Source: an uncultured Bacteroidales bacterium | GTDB taxonomy: Bacteria > Bacteroidota > Bacteroidia > Bacteroidales > P3 | Length of the DNA stretch: 6,958 nucleotides | Direction: 5' to 3' | Assembly: GCA_905236405.1 (NCBI GenBank) | Contig: CAJOQB010000125.1 | Span: forward strand, 1 to 6,958 | Shown: in pieces, positions 1 through 6,886 of the stretch | Layout: the number at the start of each line of letters is the position of its first letter | Numbering within the stretch: the first letter of the stretch is position 1 | Position numbers and translations under genes: made by a program | The notes under the pieces: generated by a model | What the model was told of the DNA's origin: nothing | Databases searched by the model: none | Seen by the model: the letters and a program-made list of their open reading frames with translations, nothing else

Positions 1-2296
1 GTTTCAACAGTTTCTTCTCGGTATTGCGAGCCACCGACTCAATCTCGGCGAAGGTGGTCTTCTTGTCGAGAATCATGGCCAGGTCACGACGTACTTCGGG
101 GAACTTCACCACTTCGGAGTAGGTGATTTCTTTCTCGGGCATACTCTTCAGCACCAAATCCCAGTCGAAGTCGGCAAAGAAGACAGGCTGTTTGCAATCC
201 ATCTTCTTGAGGGTCTCTTTGCTCAGTTGGCCGAAGCTGACAAGTTGTTTCTTGCTGTCTTTGAACACCAGTGCCAGACCTTCGAGATAGTAGTGCTCGG
301 TGGCTGGCACGGCTTGCAGGCGGCTGATGGGGATGCGGAGACGACGCAGGATGTTCATCACATGGGCTTTCATGCGGAACACATCGGTGTTGTTGTCTTT
401 AATCATCCAGCTTTCGCCTGTCTCGGCACCCGTGGCGAAGATGCTCAGATGCTGCACCTCGCTGTAACGTTTGGTGACGCTCTCTTGGTCGCTGTTCTCT
501 TTGTTGCAGAAGTAGGCACGACCAAACTCGTACAGCTTTTGGTCGTGAATCTGGTGGTTGAGATTGTAGACAATGCACTCCAAACCGCAGTAGAGCAGCG
601 TCTGCCGCATGACATTGAGTTCTTTGCTCAGGGGGTTGAGGATAACCACGCTGCGATTGGCATCGAAGTCGGGGTTGTTCTCAAAGTAGGCCGACTTGGT
701 CAGCGAGTTGTTCATGATTTCGCTGTAGCCGTTGTCGGTCAGATAGTCGGCGATGATGTTCTGAATCTTGCGTGGGTTGGGCTTCACACCATAGGAGAGA
801 CAGCTGTTCAGTCGTTCGTCGAAGGTGATGTTGTTGTAACCATAGATACGCATGATTTCCTCCACCACGTCGCATTCGCGGTACACGTCGACCTTACAGG
901 TGGGGATGCGGAGCAGCATGCCCTCGTTGTCCTCCTTGGCAATCTCAATGTCGAGCGAGGTGAGCGAAGTGCGGATGGAATCGATGGGAATCTCTTTTCC
1001 GATAAGGTCGAACACACGTTGGAATTTTATCTCCACCTCGGCACGTTCAATAGGGGTGGGGTAGACGTCCACCAGCTCGCCGCATATCTCGCCGCCGGCC
1101 AGTTGCTGGATAAGATAGGCGGCACGACGGATGGCCCACAAAGTGATGTTGGGGTCGCAGCCGCGTTCGTAGCGGAACGAGGCGTCGGTCTTCAGCGTGT
1201 GGCGTTTGCTTGTCTTGCGGATGCTGACGGGGTTGAAGTAGGCACTCTCGATAAAGACATTCTTTGTCTCCATGGTGACACCTGAGTCGAGGCCGCCGAA
1301 GACACCGGCGATGCACATCGGCTCCTCGGCATTGCATATCATCAGGTCTTTCTCCGAGAGGGTGCGTTCCACGCTGTCGAGGGTGGTGAACTTGGTACCC
1401 TCCTTGCAGGTGCGTACCACCACTTGGTTGCCTTTGATTTTGTCGGCATCGAAGCAGTGGAGAGGCTGACCCACCTCCATCAGAATAAAGTTGGTGATGT
1501 CGACGATGTTATTAATGGGACGCAGGCCAACGGTACGCAAGCGGTTCTGCAGCCAGTCGGGACTCTCCTTCACCTCGACGCCTCGGATGGTCAGTCCGCT
1601 GTAGCGGGGAGCCAGGTCGGGACGTTCCACAACGACGCTGATGGGGTTGTCGTTGCGGGTGGGTTTGAGATCGGTGAGCGTCTCGGGCCATTTGATTTTC
1701 ACATTGGCACCTTCACGAGTGTTGAGCACAGCCACCACATCGCGAGCTACACCGATGTGCGACGTGGCGTCGCTGCGGTTGGCAGTGATGGCCACCTCGA
1801 GGGTGTAGTCCTCTTCCACGTGGAAGTATTCCTTGGCAGGCATTCCCACAGGGGCGTCGTCGGGGAGCACCATGATGCCGTCATGGTTGTTGCCTAACTG
1901 CAACTCGTCGGCAGCGCAGAGCATACCCTCGCTCACCGCGCCGCGTATCTTGGATTTCTTTATCTCGAAGTGTTCTGTCTCGGAGGTCCATATCTGTGTG
2001 CCGATGGTGGCGCACACCACCTTCTGTCCGGCAGCCACGTTGGGAGCGCCGCAGACGATGTCGAGCAGGCGGTCTCCCCCCACGTCGACGGTGGTGACAT
2101 GCAGATGGTCCGAGTCGGGGTGAGGTTCGCAGGTGACCACCTTGGCAATCACCACATGTTCCAGACCGCCTTTGATGGTTTCCACTTTGTCAACTCCCTC
2201 TATTTCCAAACCCGAGAAGGTCAACAGGTCGTCAAGTTCCTCAGGAGTCTTCGTGGTGTCCACATACTCCTTGAGCCATTTGTAGGAGATTCTCAT
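1..2296 (-). CDS. pheT: Phenylalanyl-tRNA synthetase beta subunit, partial (3' end off window)
   Basis: PheT forms the alpha2-beta2 cytoplasmic enzyme with PheS and charges tRNA-Phe. The reading frame is open from the ATG at 2296 to the left edge (765 codons, no stop), and frame checks near 1500, 820, 260 and 60 all give family sequence. Domains in order: an N-terminal start MRISYKWLKEYV; an EMAP/OB-type tRNA-binding domain at about residues 40-150 (HPDSDHLHV, IVCGAPNV, SEGMLCAADEL); the B3/B4 editing region at about 230-395 (LRPINNIVDITNF, GQPLHCFDADKI, FRYERGCDP); B5 at about 420-485 (ending EEIMRIYGYNNI); a catalytic-like core at about 490-710; and the start of the FDX-ACB anticodon-binding domain at about 725 (FPEVRRDLAMILD). 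Bacterial PheT is usually about 800 residues, so only the last few dozen are missing. It lies 48 bp after the glycosyltransferase gene, with no clear Shine-Dalgarno and no convincing promoter of its own. pheS is not in the window. Confidence 0.97.
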   Translation of the reverse strand, partial: MRISYKWLKEYVDTTKTPEELDDLLTFSGLEIEGVDKVETIKGGLEHVVIAKVVTCEPHPDSDHLHVTTVDVGGDRLLDIVCGAPNVAAGQKVVCATIGTQIWTSETEHFEIKKSKIRGAVSEGMLCAADELQLGNNHDGIMVLPDDAPVGMPAKEYFHVEEDYTLEVAITANRSDATSHIGVARDVVAVLNTREGANVKIKWPETLTDLKPTRNDNPISVVVERPDLAPRYSGLTIRGVEVKESPDWLQNRLRTVGLRPINNIVDITNFILMEVGQPLHCFDADKIKGNQVVVRTCKEGTKFTTLDSVERTLSEKDLMICNAEEPMCIAGVFGGLDSGVTMETKNVFIESAYFNPVSIRKTSKRHTLKTDASFRYERGCDPNITLWAIRRAAYLIQQLAGGEICGELVDVYPTPIERAEVEIKFQRVFDLIGKEIPIDSIRTSLTSLDIEIAKEDNEGMLLRIPTCKVDVYRECDVVEEIMRIYGYNNITFDERLNSCLSYGVKPNPRKIQNIIADYLTDNGYSEIMNNSLTKSAYFENNPDFDANRSVVILNPLSKELNVMRQTLLYCGLECIVYNLNHQIHDQKLYEFGRAYFCNKENSDQESVTKRYSEVQHLSIFATGAETGESWMIKDNNTDVFRMKAHVMNILRRLRIPISRLQAVPATEHYYLEGLALVFKDSKKQLVSFGQLSKETLKKMDCKQPVFFADFDWDLVLKSMPEKEITYSEVVKFPEVRRDLAMILDKKTTFAEIESVARNTEKKLLK

Positions 2297-2344
2297 TGTT
2301 GTATATTGTTTTGTTCTGTTTTCTGTTACAAAGCCTTGATGGCA

Positions 2345-3970
2345 TTAAAAGTTGTAGGCTTCCGCTTCGATGCGGGCAGCGTGAAGAATGGGGTCGTGTT
2401 CCAACGAGTCGACGTCATCCATGAGTGGGTTCTCCACAGTGTCCAACGGTTCAGGCGGCAGCCCTATCTCGTAGAGTTTAAAGAAATTGGTCGATGTGTT
2501 CACGGGAACATAGTAGTATTCCGTGATTAACTGGTCGATGTCGACATACATGGTCAGCAGGTGTTGGTGGTTGTATATCGAGTCGAAGCGTATCTTCTTA
2601 TAGCGGTAGAAGTATTCGGTGGCCACACGGTCGTGCATCAGTTCCGGCGACACCGACACCACCTCGCCCTCGTCCAACAGAGGGAGTATCACATGCATGC
2701 TGTCTATCAGTTGCTGGTCTTTGGAGTATTTGGAGATGCTGTTCAGGTTGGTCAGCACACCCACCGTTATCAACACCACTCCCAGTATCAGCAGTATGCG
2801 GTTGGCCAACGGACGCAGGTTGTTCAGTCGCGACATGGCGATGTTGTTCATGATGCAGCCAAAGGCGATGGCAAACAGAGGTATGGTGGTGATAAGGTAG
2901 TATTCCTGTTGTTTCAGCACCATCATGATTGGAAGCACTCCAGTCAATGCCAGTGCTACGAAGCGGTAGAAGTAGCGGGTGTTGCGAAGGTCGTCCTCCG
3001 ACAGCTTGTCGAGATGCTTCCAATAGAAGAAATATTTGGAGAAATGGTTGTTCTTCATTCTTACCGCACATACGATGACCAACGCCACTACAGGGATGGC
3101 CATCTGCTTAATCAGAGCATAGAGAATGAAGAAATGCGAAGCCACCGTCTGTTCGTAGCGGCCTGCCTCGAACAGGTGGTTAATGTATAGTTGCATCACA
3201 TAGTAGGCTCCATCGGTGAACAACGCCATGGCAGCGCCGGCCAGCACCCACAGCGTCAGCATCACTGCCGTGTCGATGATAGGGTAGCGGACTTTGTATT
3301 CTTTTCCAATCATCCAGAAGATAAACGGGAGTGTCAACACAAAGAGTCCCGAGAATCCTTTGGTGAGGAATGCCAGTCCCGAGAACACAGAGGCCAGCAC
3401 CACCCATAGTATCGCCACCACTTGGCTGCGGCGATGCTGTTTCTTGTCGGTGAGAGGGGGCGATTGTAGGTCGGCCTTCTTCCGTGTCTGGGTGGCGTGG
3501 AGCAACGAAGCCACCGCCAGCAGCACAAAAAGGGTCTGCGGTCCTTCAATCAGGTTGTTGGTGGCACTCCACGACACGATGGGTGACAGCAGCCAGAACG
3601 CCAAAGGCAGCCAGCCTGTACGACTTGTGTTGCCTATCAGTATCCATATCCTGACAATCAGCACGGCAATCAGCAGGAATATGATGACCGAGTAGATTTT
3701 GTCAAACAGGTACGAGTCGCCGAACAGGTGCATGAACGTCCGTTCTATCCAGAATCCCATGGGCAGATGGCCGTGGGCGTCGACGGTCTGGTCGTTGTTC
3801 GCCATGGGAAGCCAGAAGTCGGCGAAACTGGAGGGGCGTACCAGACTCTTGGCCACCACGCCGTTCTCCAATCCGGCGTTGGCGATGCCTTCCGTCAGGA
3901 ACGAGCCGCTTATCAGCAGCAGGAACAGTCCTGCGACGATAAGGTAGAGGTGTACGTGCGACTTCTTCAT
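2345..3970 (-). CDS. Multi-pass membrane glycosyltransferase, GT39/ArnT/PMT-like
   Basis: This 541-aa protein is probably an inner-membrane GT-C enzyme that moves a sugar from a polyprenyl-phosphate carrier to a lipid, glycan or protein on the periplasmic side. The substrate cannot be read from the sequence. About 10-11 hydrophobic segments are visible, at roughly residues 8-26, 92-112, 120-136, 144-160, 183-203, 206-221, 231-251, 276-301, 333-352, 357-376 and 389-408. After them comes a soluble C-terminal part of about 130 residues. Family-like signatures are HGHLPMGFW at 66-74 followed by HLFG (the ArnT 'PPL-yW...lFG' region), GLAFLTKGFSG at 198-208 (the ArnT 'lltKGp' motif) and KQQEYYLITTIPLFAI at 353-368 (the ArnT 'K..YllP..P' segment). 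In ArnT-like enzymes the first periplasmic loop starts with Asp-Glu. Here it reads T26-E27, so E27 is the candidate catalytic acid. The start is the only Met before TM1 and lies 15 bp after the glnS stop, so co-transcription is likely. The superfamily is fairly sure; the function is not. Confidence 0.85.
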   Translation of the reverse strand: MKKSHVHLYLIVAGLFLLLISGSFLTEGIANAGLENGVVAKSLVRPSSFADFWLPMANNDQTVDAHGHLPMGFWIERTFMHLFGDSYLFDKIYSVIIFLLIAVLIVRIWILIGNTSRTGWLPLAFWLLSPIVSWSATNNLIEGPQTLFVLLAVASLLHATQTRKKADLQSPPLTDKKQHRRSQVVAILWVVLASVFSGLAFLTKGFSGLFVLTLPFIFWMIGKEYKVRYPIIDTAVMLTLWVLAGAAMALFTDGAYYVMQLYINHLFEAGRYEQTVASHFFILYALIKQMAIPVVALVIVCAVRMKNNHFSKYFFYWKHLDKLSEDDLRNTRYFYRFVALALTGVLPIMMVLKQQEYYLITTIPLFAIAFGCIMNNIAMSRLNNLRPLANRILLILGVVLITVGVLTNLNSISKYSKDQQLIDSMHVILPLLDEGEVVSVSPELMHDRVATEYFYRYKKIRFDSIYNHQHLLTMYVDIDQLITEYYYVPVNTSTNFFKLYEIGLPPEPLDTVENPLMDDVDSLEHDPILHAARIEAEAYNF

Positions 3971-3985
3971 GGGGTAGATGCTGTG

Positions 3986-5722
3986 TTATTTGCTAATCTT
4001 TGCCCAGCTGTCTTTCAACGTGCAGCTGCGGTTGAACACCAGATGGCCTTCCGTCGAGTCGCGGTCCACGCAGAAGTAGCCCAGACGCTCGAACTGGAAC
4101 CGTTCGGGTTCGGTGATGCCCGTCTCGGGGTTGGTGTACATCGATGCCGAAGCCAACGCCGGTTCCAGCTTGCAATGCTGCAGCACTTGCAGCGAGTTGG
4201 GGTTCAGGTTGTCGAGGAAAGTCTTGCCCTCGGGTGCATCGTCGGGAGCCTCGGTGGCAAACAGACGGTCGAACATACGCACCTCGGCCTCGATGGCATG
4301 TTGTGCCGACACCCAGTGGATGGTGCCCTTCACCTTGCGACCGTCGGGGGCGTCGCCGCCACGGGTGGCAGGGTCGTAGGTGCAGTGGATGCAGGTGATG
4401 TTACCGTCGGCATCCTTCTCCACGCTTTGTGCCGTGACGAAGTAGGCATAACGCAGACGCACCTCCTGGCCGATGGCCATGCGGAAGTATTTCTTGGGAG
4501 CCACCTCCATGAAGTCGTCGCGTTCGATGAACAGTTCGCGGCCAAAGGGGACCTCGCGGGTGCCGTCGTCGGCATTCTCGGGGTTGTTGACAGCCGTCAG
4601 CATCTCGGTCTTTCCCTCGGGGTAGTTGTCGATGACCACCTTGACGGGATCCAGCACCACCATGCGGCGTTGTGCCACCTTGTTCAGATGTTCACGGAGC
4701 GAGAACTCCAACAGCGAGTAGTCTATGATATTGTCGCGTTTGGCCACGCCGATGCGTTCGCAGAAGGCACGGATCGACTCAGGCGTGTAGCCACGGCGAC
4801 GGAAGCCGCACAACGTCGGCATACGGGGGTCGTCCCATCCGCTGACATAGTGCTCCTTGACCAGTTGCAGCAGTTTGCGTTTCGACATCACGGTGTAGTT
4901 GATGTTCAGCCGTGCAAACTCGTATTGGTGCGAGGGATAGATGTCCAACTGCTCGATGAACCAGTCGTAGAGCGGACGGTGGATGTCGAACTCCAGTGTG
5001 CAGATGCTGTGGGTGATGTTCTCTATCGAGTCGCTCTGGCCATGGGCGTAGTCGTACATCGGGTAGATGCACCATTTGTTGCCTGTGCGGTGGTGCTCGG
5101 CATGCAGTATGCGGTACATGATGGGGTCGCGGAACATCATGTTGGGGTGAGCCATGTCTATCTTGGCACGCAGCACACGGCTGCCGTCCTCAAACTCGCC
5201 GGCCTTCATGCGGGCAAACAAGTCCAGGTTCTCCTCCACCGAGCGGTCGCGGTAAGGGCTGTTCTTGCCCGGGACAGTGACGGTGCCGCGGTTGGTGCGA
5301 ATTTCCTCCAACGACTGGTCGTCCACATAGGCCAGCCCCTTCTTTATCAGCACCACGGCCCACTCATAGAGCTGGTCGAAATAGTCCGAGGCATAGTGTA
5401 TGCCTGCCCATTGGAAGCCCATCCAGCGGATGTCGTCTTGGATGGATTCCACATATTCGGTGTCCTCCTTCACAGGGTTGGTGTCGTCAAAACGTAGGTT
5501 GGTCTTGCCGCCATATTTCTTGGCAAGACCGAAGTTGATGCATATCGACTTGGCGTGGCCGCTGTGCAGGTAGCCGTTGGGTTCGGGAGGGAAACGGGTG
5601 AGAATCGACTGATAGGTGCCGTCGTTGAGGCCCTGTTCGATGATTTCTTCCAGAAAATTGAGCTGCTTTTCATTGGCAGCAGCTGCCGACGATGTGTTTT
5701 CTGTATGTGGAGTGTCCGACAT
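3986..5722 (-). CDS. glnS: Glutaminyl-tRNA synthetase
   Basis: This is a class I synthetase that charges tRNA-Gln directly with glutamine in the cytoplasm, and it aligns with E. coli GlnRS over nearly its whole length. The HIGH-type ATP motif is PPEPNGYLHSGHAKS (HSGH at residues 53-56) and the KMSKS-type loop is VMSKRK (278-283). Other family blocks are LRFDDTNPVKED (76-87), PGKNSPYRDRSVEENL (151-166), GNKWCIYPMYD (214-224), HSICTLEF (238-245) and GWDDPRMPT (295-303). The C-terminal anticodon-binding beta-barrels include KVKGTIHWVSAQHA (463-476) and FNRSCTLKDSWAK. The length of 578 aa compares with about 554 in E. coli; the extra is mostly an Ala/Ser-rich N-terminus. The open frame extends 57 codons upstream to 5893, but I chose the ATG at 5722. 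The upstream stretch has no GlnRS similarity, overlaps the divergent promoters, and the predicted minus-strand -7 element at 5776-5783 lies inside it. This is the first gene of the probable glnS-glycosyltransferase-pheT unit. Confidence 0.97.
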   Translation of the reverse strand: MSDTPHTENTSSAAAANEKQLNFLEEIIEQGLNDGTYQSILTRFPPEPNGYLHSGHAKSICINFGLAKKYGGKTNLRFDDTNPVKEDTEYVESIQDDIRWMGFQWAGIHYASDYFDQLYEWAVVLIKKGLAYVDDQSLEEIRTNRGTVTVPGKNSPYRDRSVEENLDLFARMKAGEFEDGSRVLRAKIDMAHPNMMFRDPIMYRILHAEHHRTGNKWCIYPMYDYAHGQSDSIENITHSICTLEFDIHRPLYDWFIEQLDIYPSHQYEFARLNINYTVMSKRKLLQLVKEHYVSGWDDPRMPTLCGFRRRGYTPESIRAFCERIGVAKRDNIIDYSLLEFSLREHLNKVAQRRMVVLDPVKVVIDNYPEGKTEMLTAVNNPENADDGTREVPFGRELFIERDDFMEVAPKKYFRMAIGQEVRLRYAYFVTAQSVEKDADGNITCIHCTYDPATRGGDAPDGRKVKGTIHWVSAQHAIEAEVRMFDRLFATEAPDDAPEGKTFLDNLNPNSLQVLQHCKLEPALASASMYTNPETGITEPERFQFERLGYFCVDRDSTEGHLVFNRSCTLKDSWAKISK

Positions 5723-5775
5723 AAACTTTTGAGTATTATTATAATTGCTATATATTATATGAAAATTCCAAACTG

Positions 5776-5806
5776 CAAAAGTAACAAAAAGGAACAAAAC
5801 CGCATT
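5776..5806 (-). promoter_or_regulatory. Predicted glnS promoter (Bacteroidota type)
   Basis: On the minus strand, 5783-5776 reads TACTTTTG, an exact match to the Bacteroidota -7 consensus TAnnTTTG. The -33 TTTG is not well conserved at the expected 19-21 bp distance (about 5803-5806 gives only a 2/4 match), so the promoter may be weaker or need an activator. It predicts transcription starting near 5768-5770, a leader of about 45 nt that is AT-rich (5732-5760), and no Shine-Dalgarno before the ATG at 5722. It is probably the promoter for the whole three-gene minus-strand unit. Confidence 0.5.
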
Positions 5807-5813
5807 CTTTTTT

Positions 5814-5844
5814 TTTGCCGTTCCGCCCGAACTTTGTATCTTTG
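5814..5844 (+). promoter_or_regulatory. Predicted lipoprotein-gene promoter (perfect Bacteroidota consensus)
   Basis: A -33 TTTG at 5814-5817 and a -7 TATCTTTG at 5837-5844 are separated by 19 bp. This matches the established Bacteroidota sigma-ABfr consensus TTTG-N19-21-TAnnTTTG at every defined position. A run of nine T residues (5808-5816) overlaps the upstream side of the -33 box. Transcription should start near 5850, giving a 5' leader of about 60 nt that becomes A-rich just before the ATG at 5911, as is usual where Shine-Dalgarno sequences are weak or absent. Confidence 0.75.
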
Positions 5845-5910
5845 CAGTCGCCAATGGCTTGTTACGGCTGTGGCTCATAGCGTTTAAAAACAATTAAAAA
5901 CAAGTACAAT

Positions 5911-6675
5911 ATGAAGAAGAAATCATTCCTTAGCGTATGCTTCGTGTCCATCGCGATGTCGATGGCCGTCAGTTCGTGCGACGTGTTGAACAACCTCATT
6001 GACCAGGCTGCCAGCATCGCCAACCTCTACAATTGCGAGTACTCCATCAAGGATGTCAACAACCTCTATGTCGCCGGCGTCAGTGTGCAGAGCATTGCCA
6101 ACGGCAACATCAGCACCAGTGATGTGCTGAAGCTCTCTTCGGCCATCATGAACAAGCAGGTGCCCATCTCCATGGATGTCAACGTCAACGTCAAGAACCC
6201 CACCACCACCAACGCCGCCCTCACGGCGCTCGACTGGATTTGCGAGATTGACGGCACCCAGTTCGCCACCGGACGCACCAACCAGACCTACAACGTCGCA
6301 CCCAACACCACCTCTGCGGTGCCTTTGACGGTCAACGCCGACATCTACAGCCTCTTCTCGCAGGGCGGTCTCGAGTCGCTGAAGAACTTCGTCAACAGCT
6401 TCTCCAACGACGGCACCTCCAGCAAGGTGGCCATCAAAATCAAGCCCAGCCTCAGCGTGGGGGGCGCCACCCTCCAGTCGCCCGAGTACATCACCATCCA
6501 AAAGAATGTCGGTGCCAAAGCCACGGGTTCCACTACGACCACTACCAATAACAACAACAACCCCTCCACACCTACCACTCCCTCAACCAACAATTCTAAC
6601 AACAACAATAACAACAATACGGGGAACAACAACACGGGCAACACCAACAAGCCGGTTATCAACAAGATGAAATAA
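5911..6675 (+). CDS. Predicted lipoprotein with LEA type 2 (WHy-like) domain and Asn-rich tail
   Basis: This 254-aa predicted lipoprotein starts with a lysine-rich n-region (MKKKS), a hydrophobic core and the lipobox VSSC, so cleavage before C23 is expected. Asp follows the Cys. I see no run of acidic residues like the Bacteroidota surface-export signal, so a periplasm-facing location is my inference. Residues about 41-198 look like a LEA type 2/WHy beta-sandwich: SMDVNVNVKNPTTTNAALT (87-105, the 'v.v.NP' strand), then D113-G-T-Q-F-A-T-G121, then a 'vap.ttsavpltv' strand near 129-141. Such domains occur in bacterial lipoproteins and plant dehydration proteins; the molecular role is unknown. 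Residues about 203-249 are low-complexity Thr/Asn/Ser/Pro, and the protein ends KPVINKMK. The start is set by the signal peptide and the promoter 66 bp upstream. It is apparently monocistronic: own promoter, and a terminator within 25 bp of the stop. The lipoprotein call is firm; the LEA_2 call is probable. Confidence 0.85.
   Translation: MKKKSFLSVCFVSIAMSMAVSSCDVLNNLIDQAASIANLYNCEYSIKDVNNLYVAGVSVQSIANGNISTSDVLKLSSAIMNKQVPISMDVNVNVKNPTTTNAALTALDWICEIDGTQFATGRTNQTYNVAPNTTSAVPLTVNADIYSLFSQGGLESLKNFVNSFSNDGTSSKVAIKIKPSLSVGGATLQSPEYITIQKNVGAKATGSTTTTTNNNNNPSTPTTPSTNNSNNNNNNNTGNNNTGNTNKPVINKMK
6529..6657 (+). repeat. Asn/Thr-rich low-complexity coding tract (AAC/AAT-rich)
   Basis: This tract encodes residues 207-249 of the lipoprotein. 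It contains Asn runs of 5, 7 and 3 residues, Thr runs, two TGN units and a Pro-Ser-Thr segment (STPTTPST). The DNA consists largely of AAC and AAT codons with interspersed ACC/ACT, so it is an imperfect trinucleotide tract that could vary in length by slippage. It lies outside the folded domain and is probably a flexible, possibly glycosylated, tail; glycosylation is only inference. Confidence 0.8.
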
Positions 6676-6689
6676 CGTTCGTTTTTGGT

Positions 6690-6735
6690 AAAAACGGAAG
6701 AGGGTCCCTCACTCAGGGGACCCTCTTCTGTTTTT
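6690..6735. terminator. Strong intrinsic terminator, probably bidirectional
   Basis: A perfect 12-bp stem pairs 6697-6708 (GAAGAGGGTCCC) with 6717-6728 across an 8-nt loop. It extends through a G-U and a C-G pair into five A-T pairs (6690-6694 with 6731-6735), giving 19 bp in all. On the plus strand the stem runs into TGTTTTTG, ending the lipoprotein transcript whose stop is at 6675. On the minus strand it runs into CGTTTTTAC, so it can also stop transcription coming from the right, including the frame ending at 6758. Confidence 0.9.
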
Positions 6736-6757
6736 GTTTAGCGTTTTATTGTTGTTG

Positions 6758-6838
6758 TCACCTTCCCACCACGAAGCTGCGGACCGAGGAGCCCTCGGCG
6801 GTGGTGACGCGGAGCATGCGAGTAATGCCTGTGGCATT
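6758..6838 (-). pseudogene. Fragment resembling the C-terminal end of a T9SS sorting domain
   Basis: On the minus strand, one frame ends at the TGA at 6760-6758 and reads MLRVTTAEGSSVRSFVVGR just before the stop, preceded by NATGITR. This resembles the last strands of type A T9SS C-terminal sorting domains ('GvYlvrVtt.dG....rKivv'), which direct proteins out of Bacteroidota cells. The frame stays open upstream only to an in-frame stop at about 6933-6931. It has no start codon apart from the Met at 6817, and no cargo protein is attached. A terminator (6911-6945) lies just upstream, so it is probably not translated as it stands. The stop is about 22 bp before a terminator that works in this direction, as expected for a genuine former gene end. 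The similarity is short, so chance is possible. Confidence 0.4.
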
Positions 6839-6886
6839 GCGAGCCTGCGACCGTCGAAGTCCCTCACTTCGAAGAAAAGTCGCAGG
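6784..6886. repeat. Cluster of small perfect inverted repeats, possibly an extragenic palindromic element
   Basis: Four separate dyads lie within about 100 bp. CCGAGG at 6784-6789 pairs with 6793-6798 (3-nt loop). AATGCC at 6824-6829 pairs with 6833-6838 (3-nt loop) and is flanked by GCGAG direct repeats at 6818-6822 and 6839-6843. TCGAAGT at 6854-6860 pairs with 6866-6872 (5-nt loop). CCTGCGAC at 6844-6851 pairs with 6879-6886 and encloses the previous stem. The density suggests a folded RNA or a REP-like repeat. Copy number elsewhere in the genome cannot be seen from this window. Confidence 0.5.

Noticed and set aside
227..1285. 352-codon open frame on the plus strand
   Set aside because: It lies fully antisense to pheT, whose frame gives clear family sequence throughout. 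The His/Val-rich product has no recognisable features.
2297..2344. Possible separate pheT promoter in the 48-bp gap
   Set aside because: A TTTG is present on the minus strand, but there is no TAnnTTTG at a suitable distance, so read-through from glnS is simpler.
1424..2530. Plus-strand open frames of 157 and 186 codons
   Set aside because: They are antisense to pheT and the end of the glycosyltransferase gene, with no promoter or family resemblance.
3728..5497. 589-codon open frame on the plus strand opposite glnS and the glycosyltransferase start
   Set aside because: It is antisense to the well-matched glnS gene, has no recognisable domains or start signals, and is a by-product of biased codon use in the real gene.
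5923..6501. 192-codon minus-strand open frame
   Set aside because: It is the shadow of the lipoprotein gene. The plus frame has a signal peptide, lipobox, promoter and terminator.
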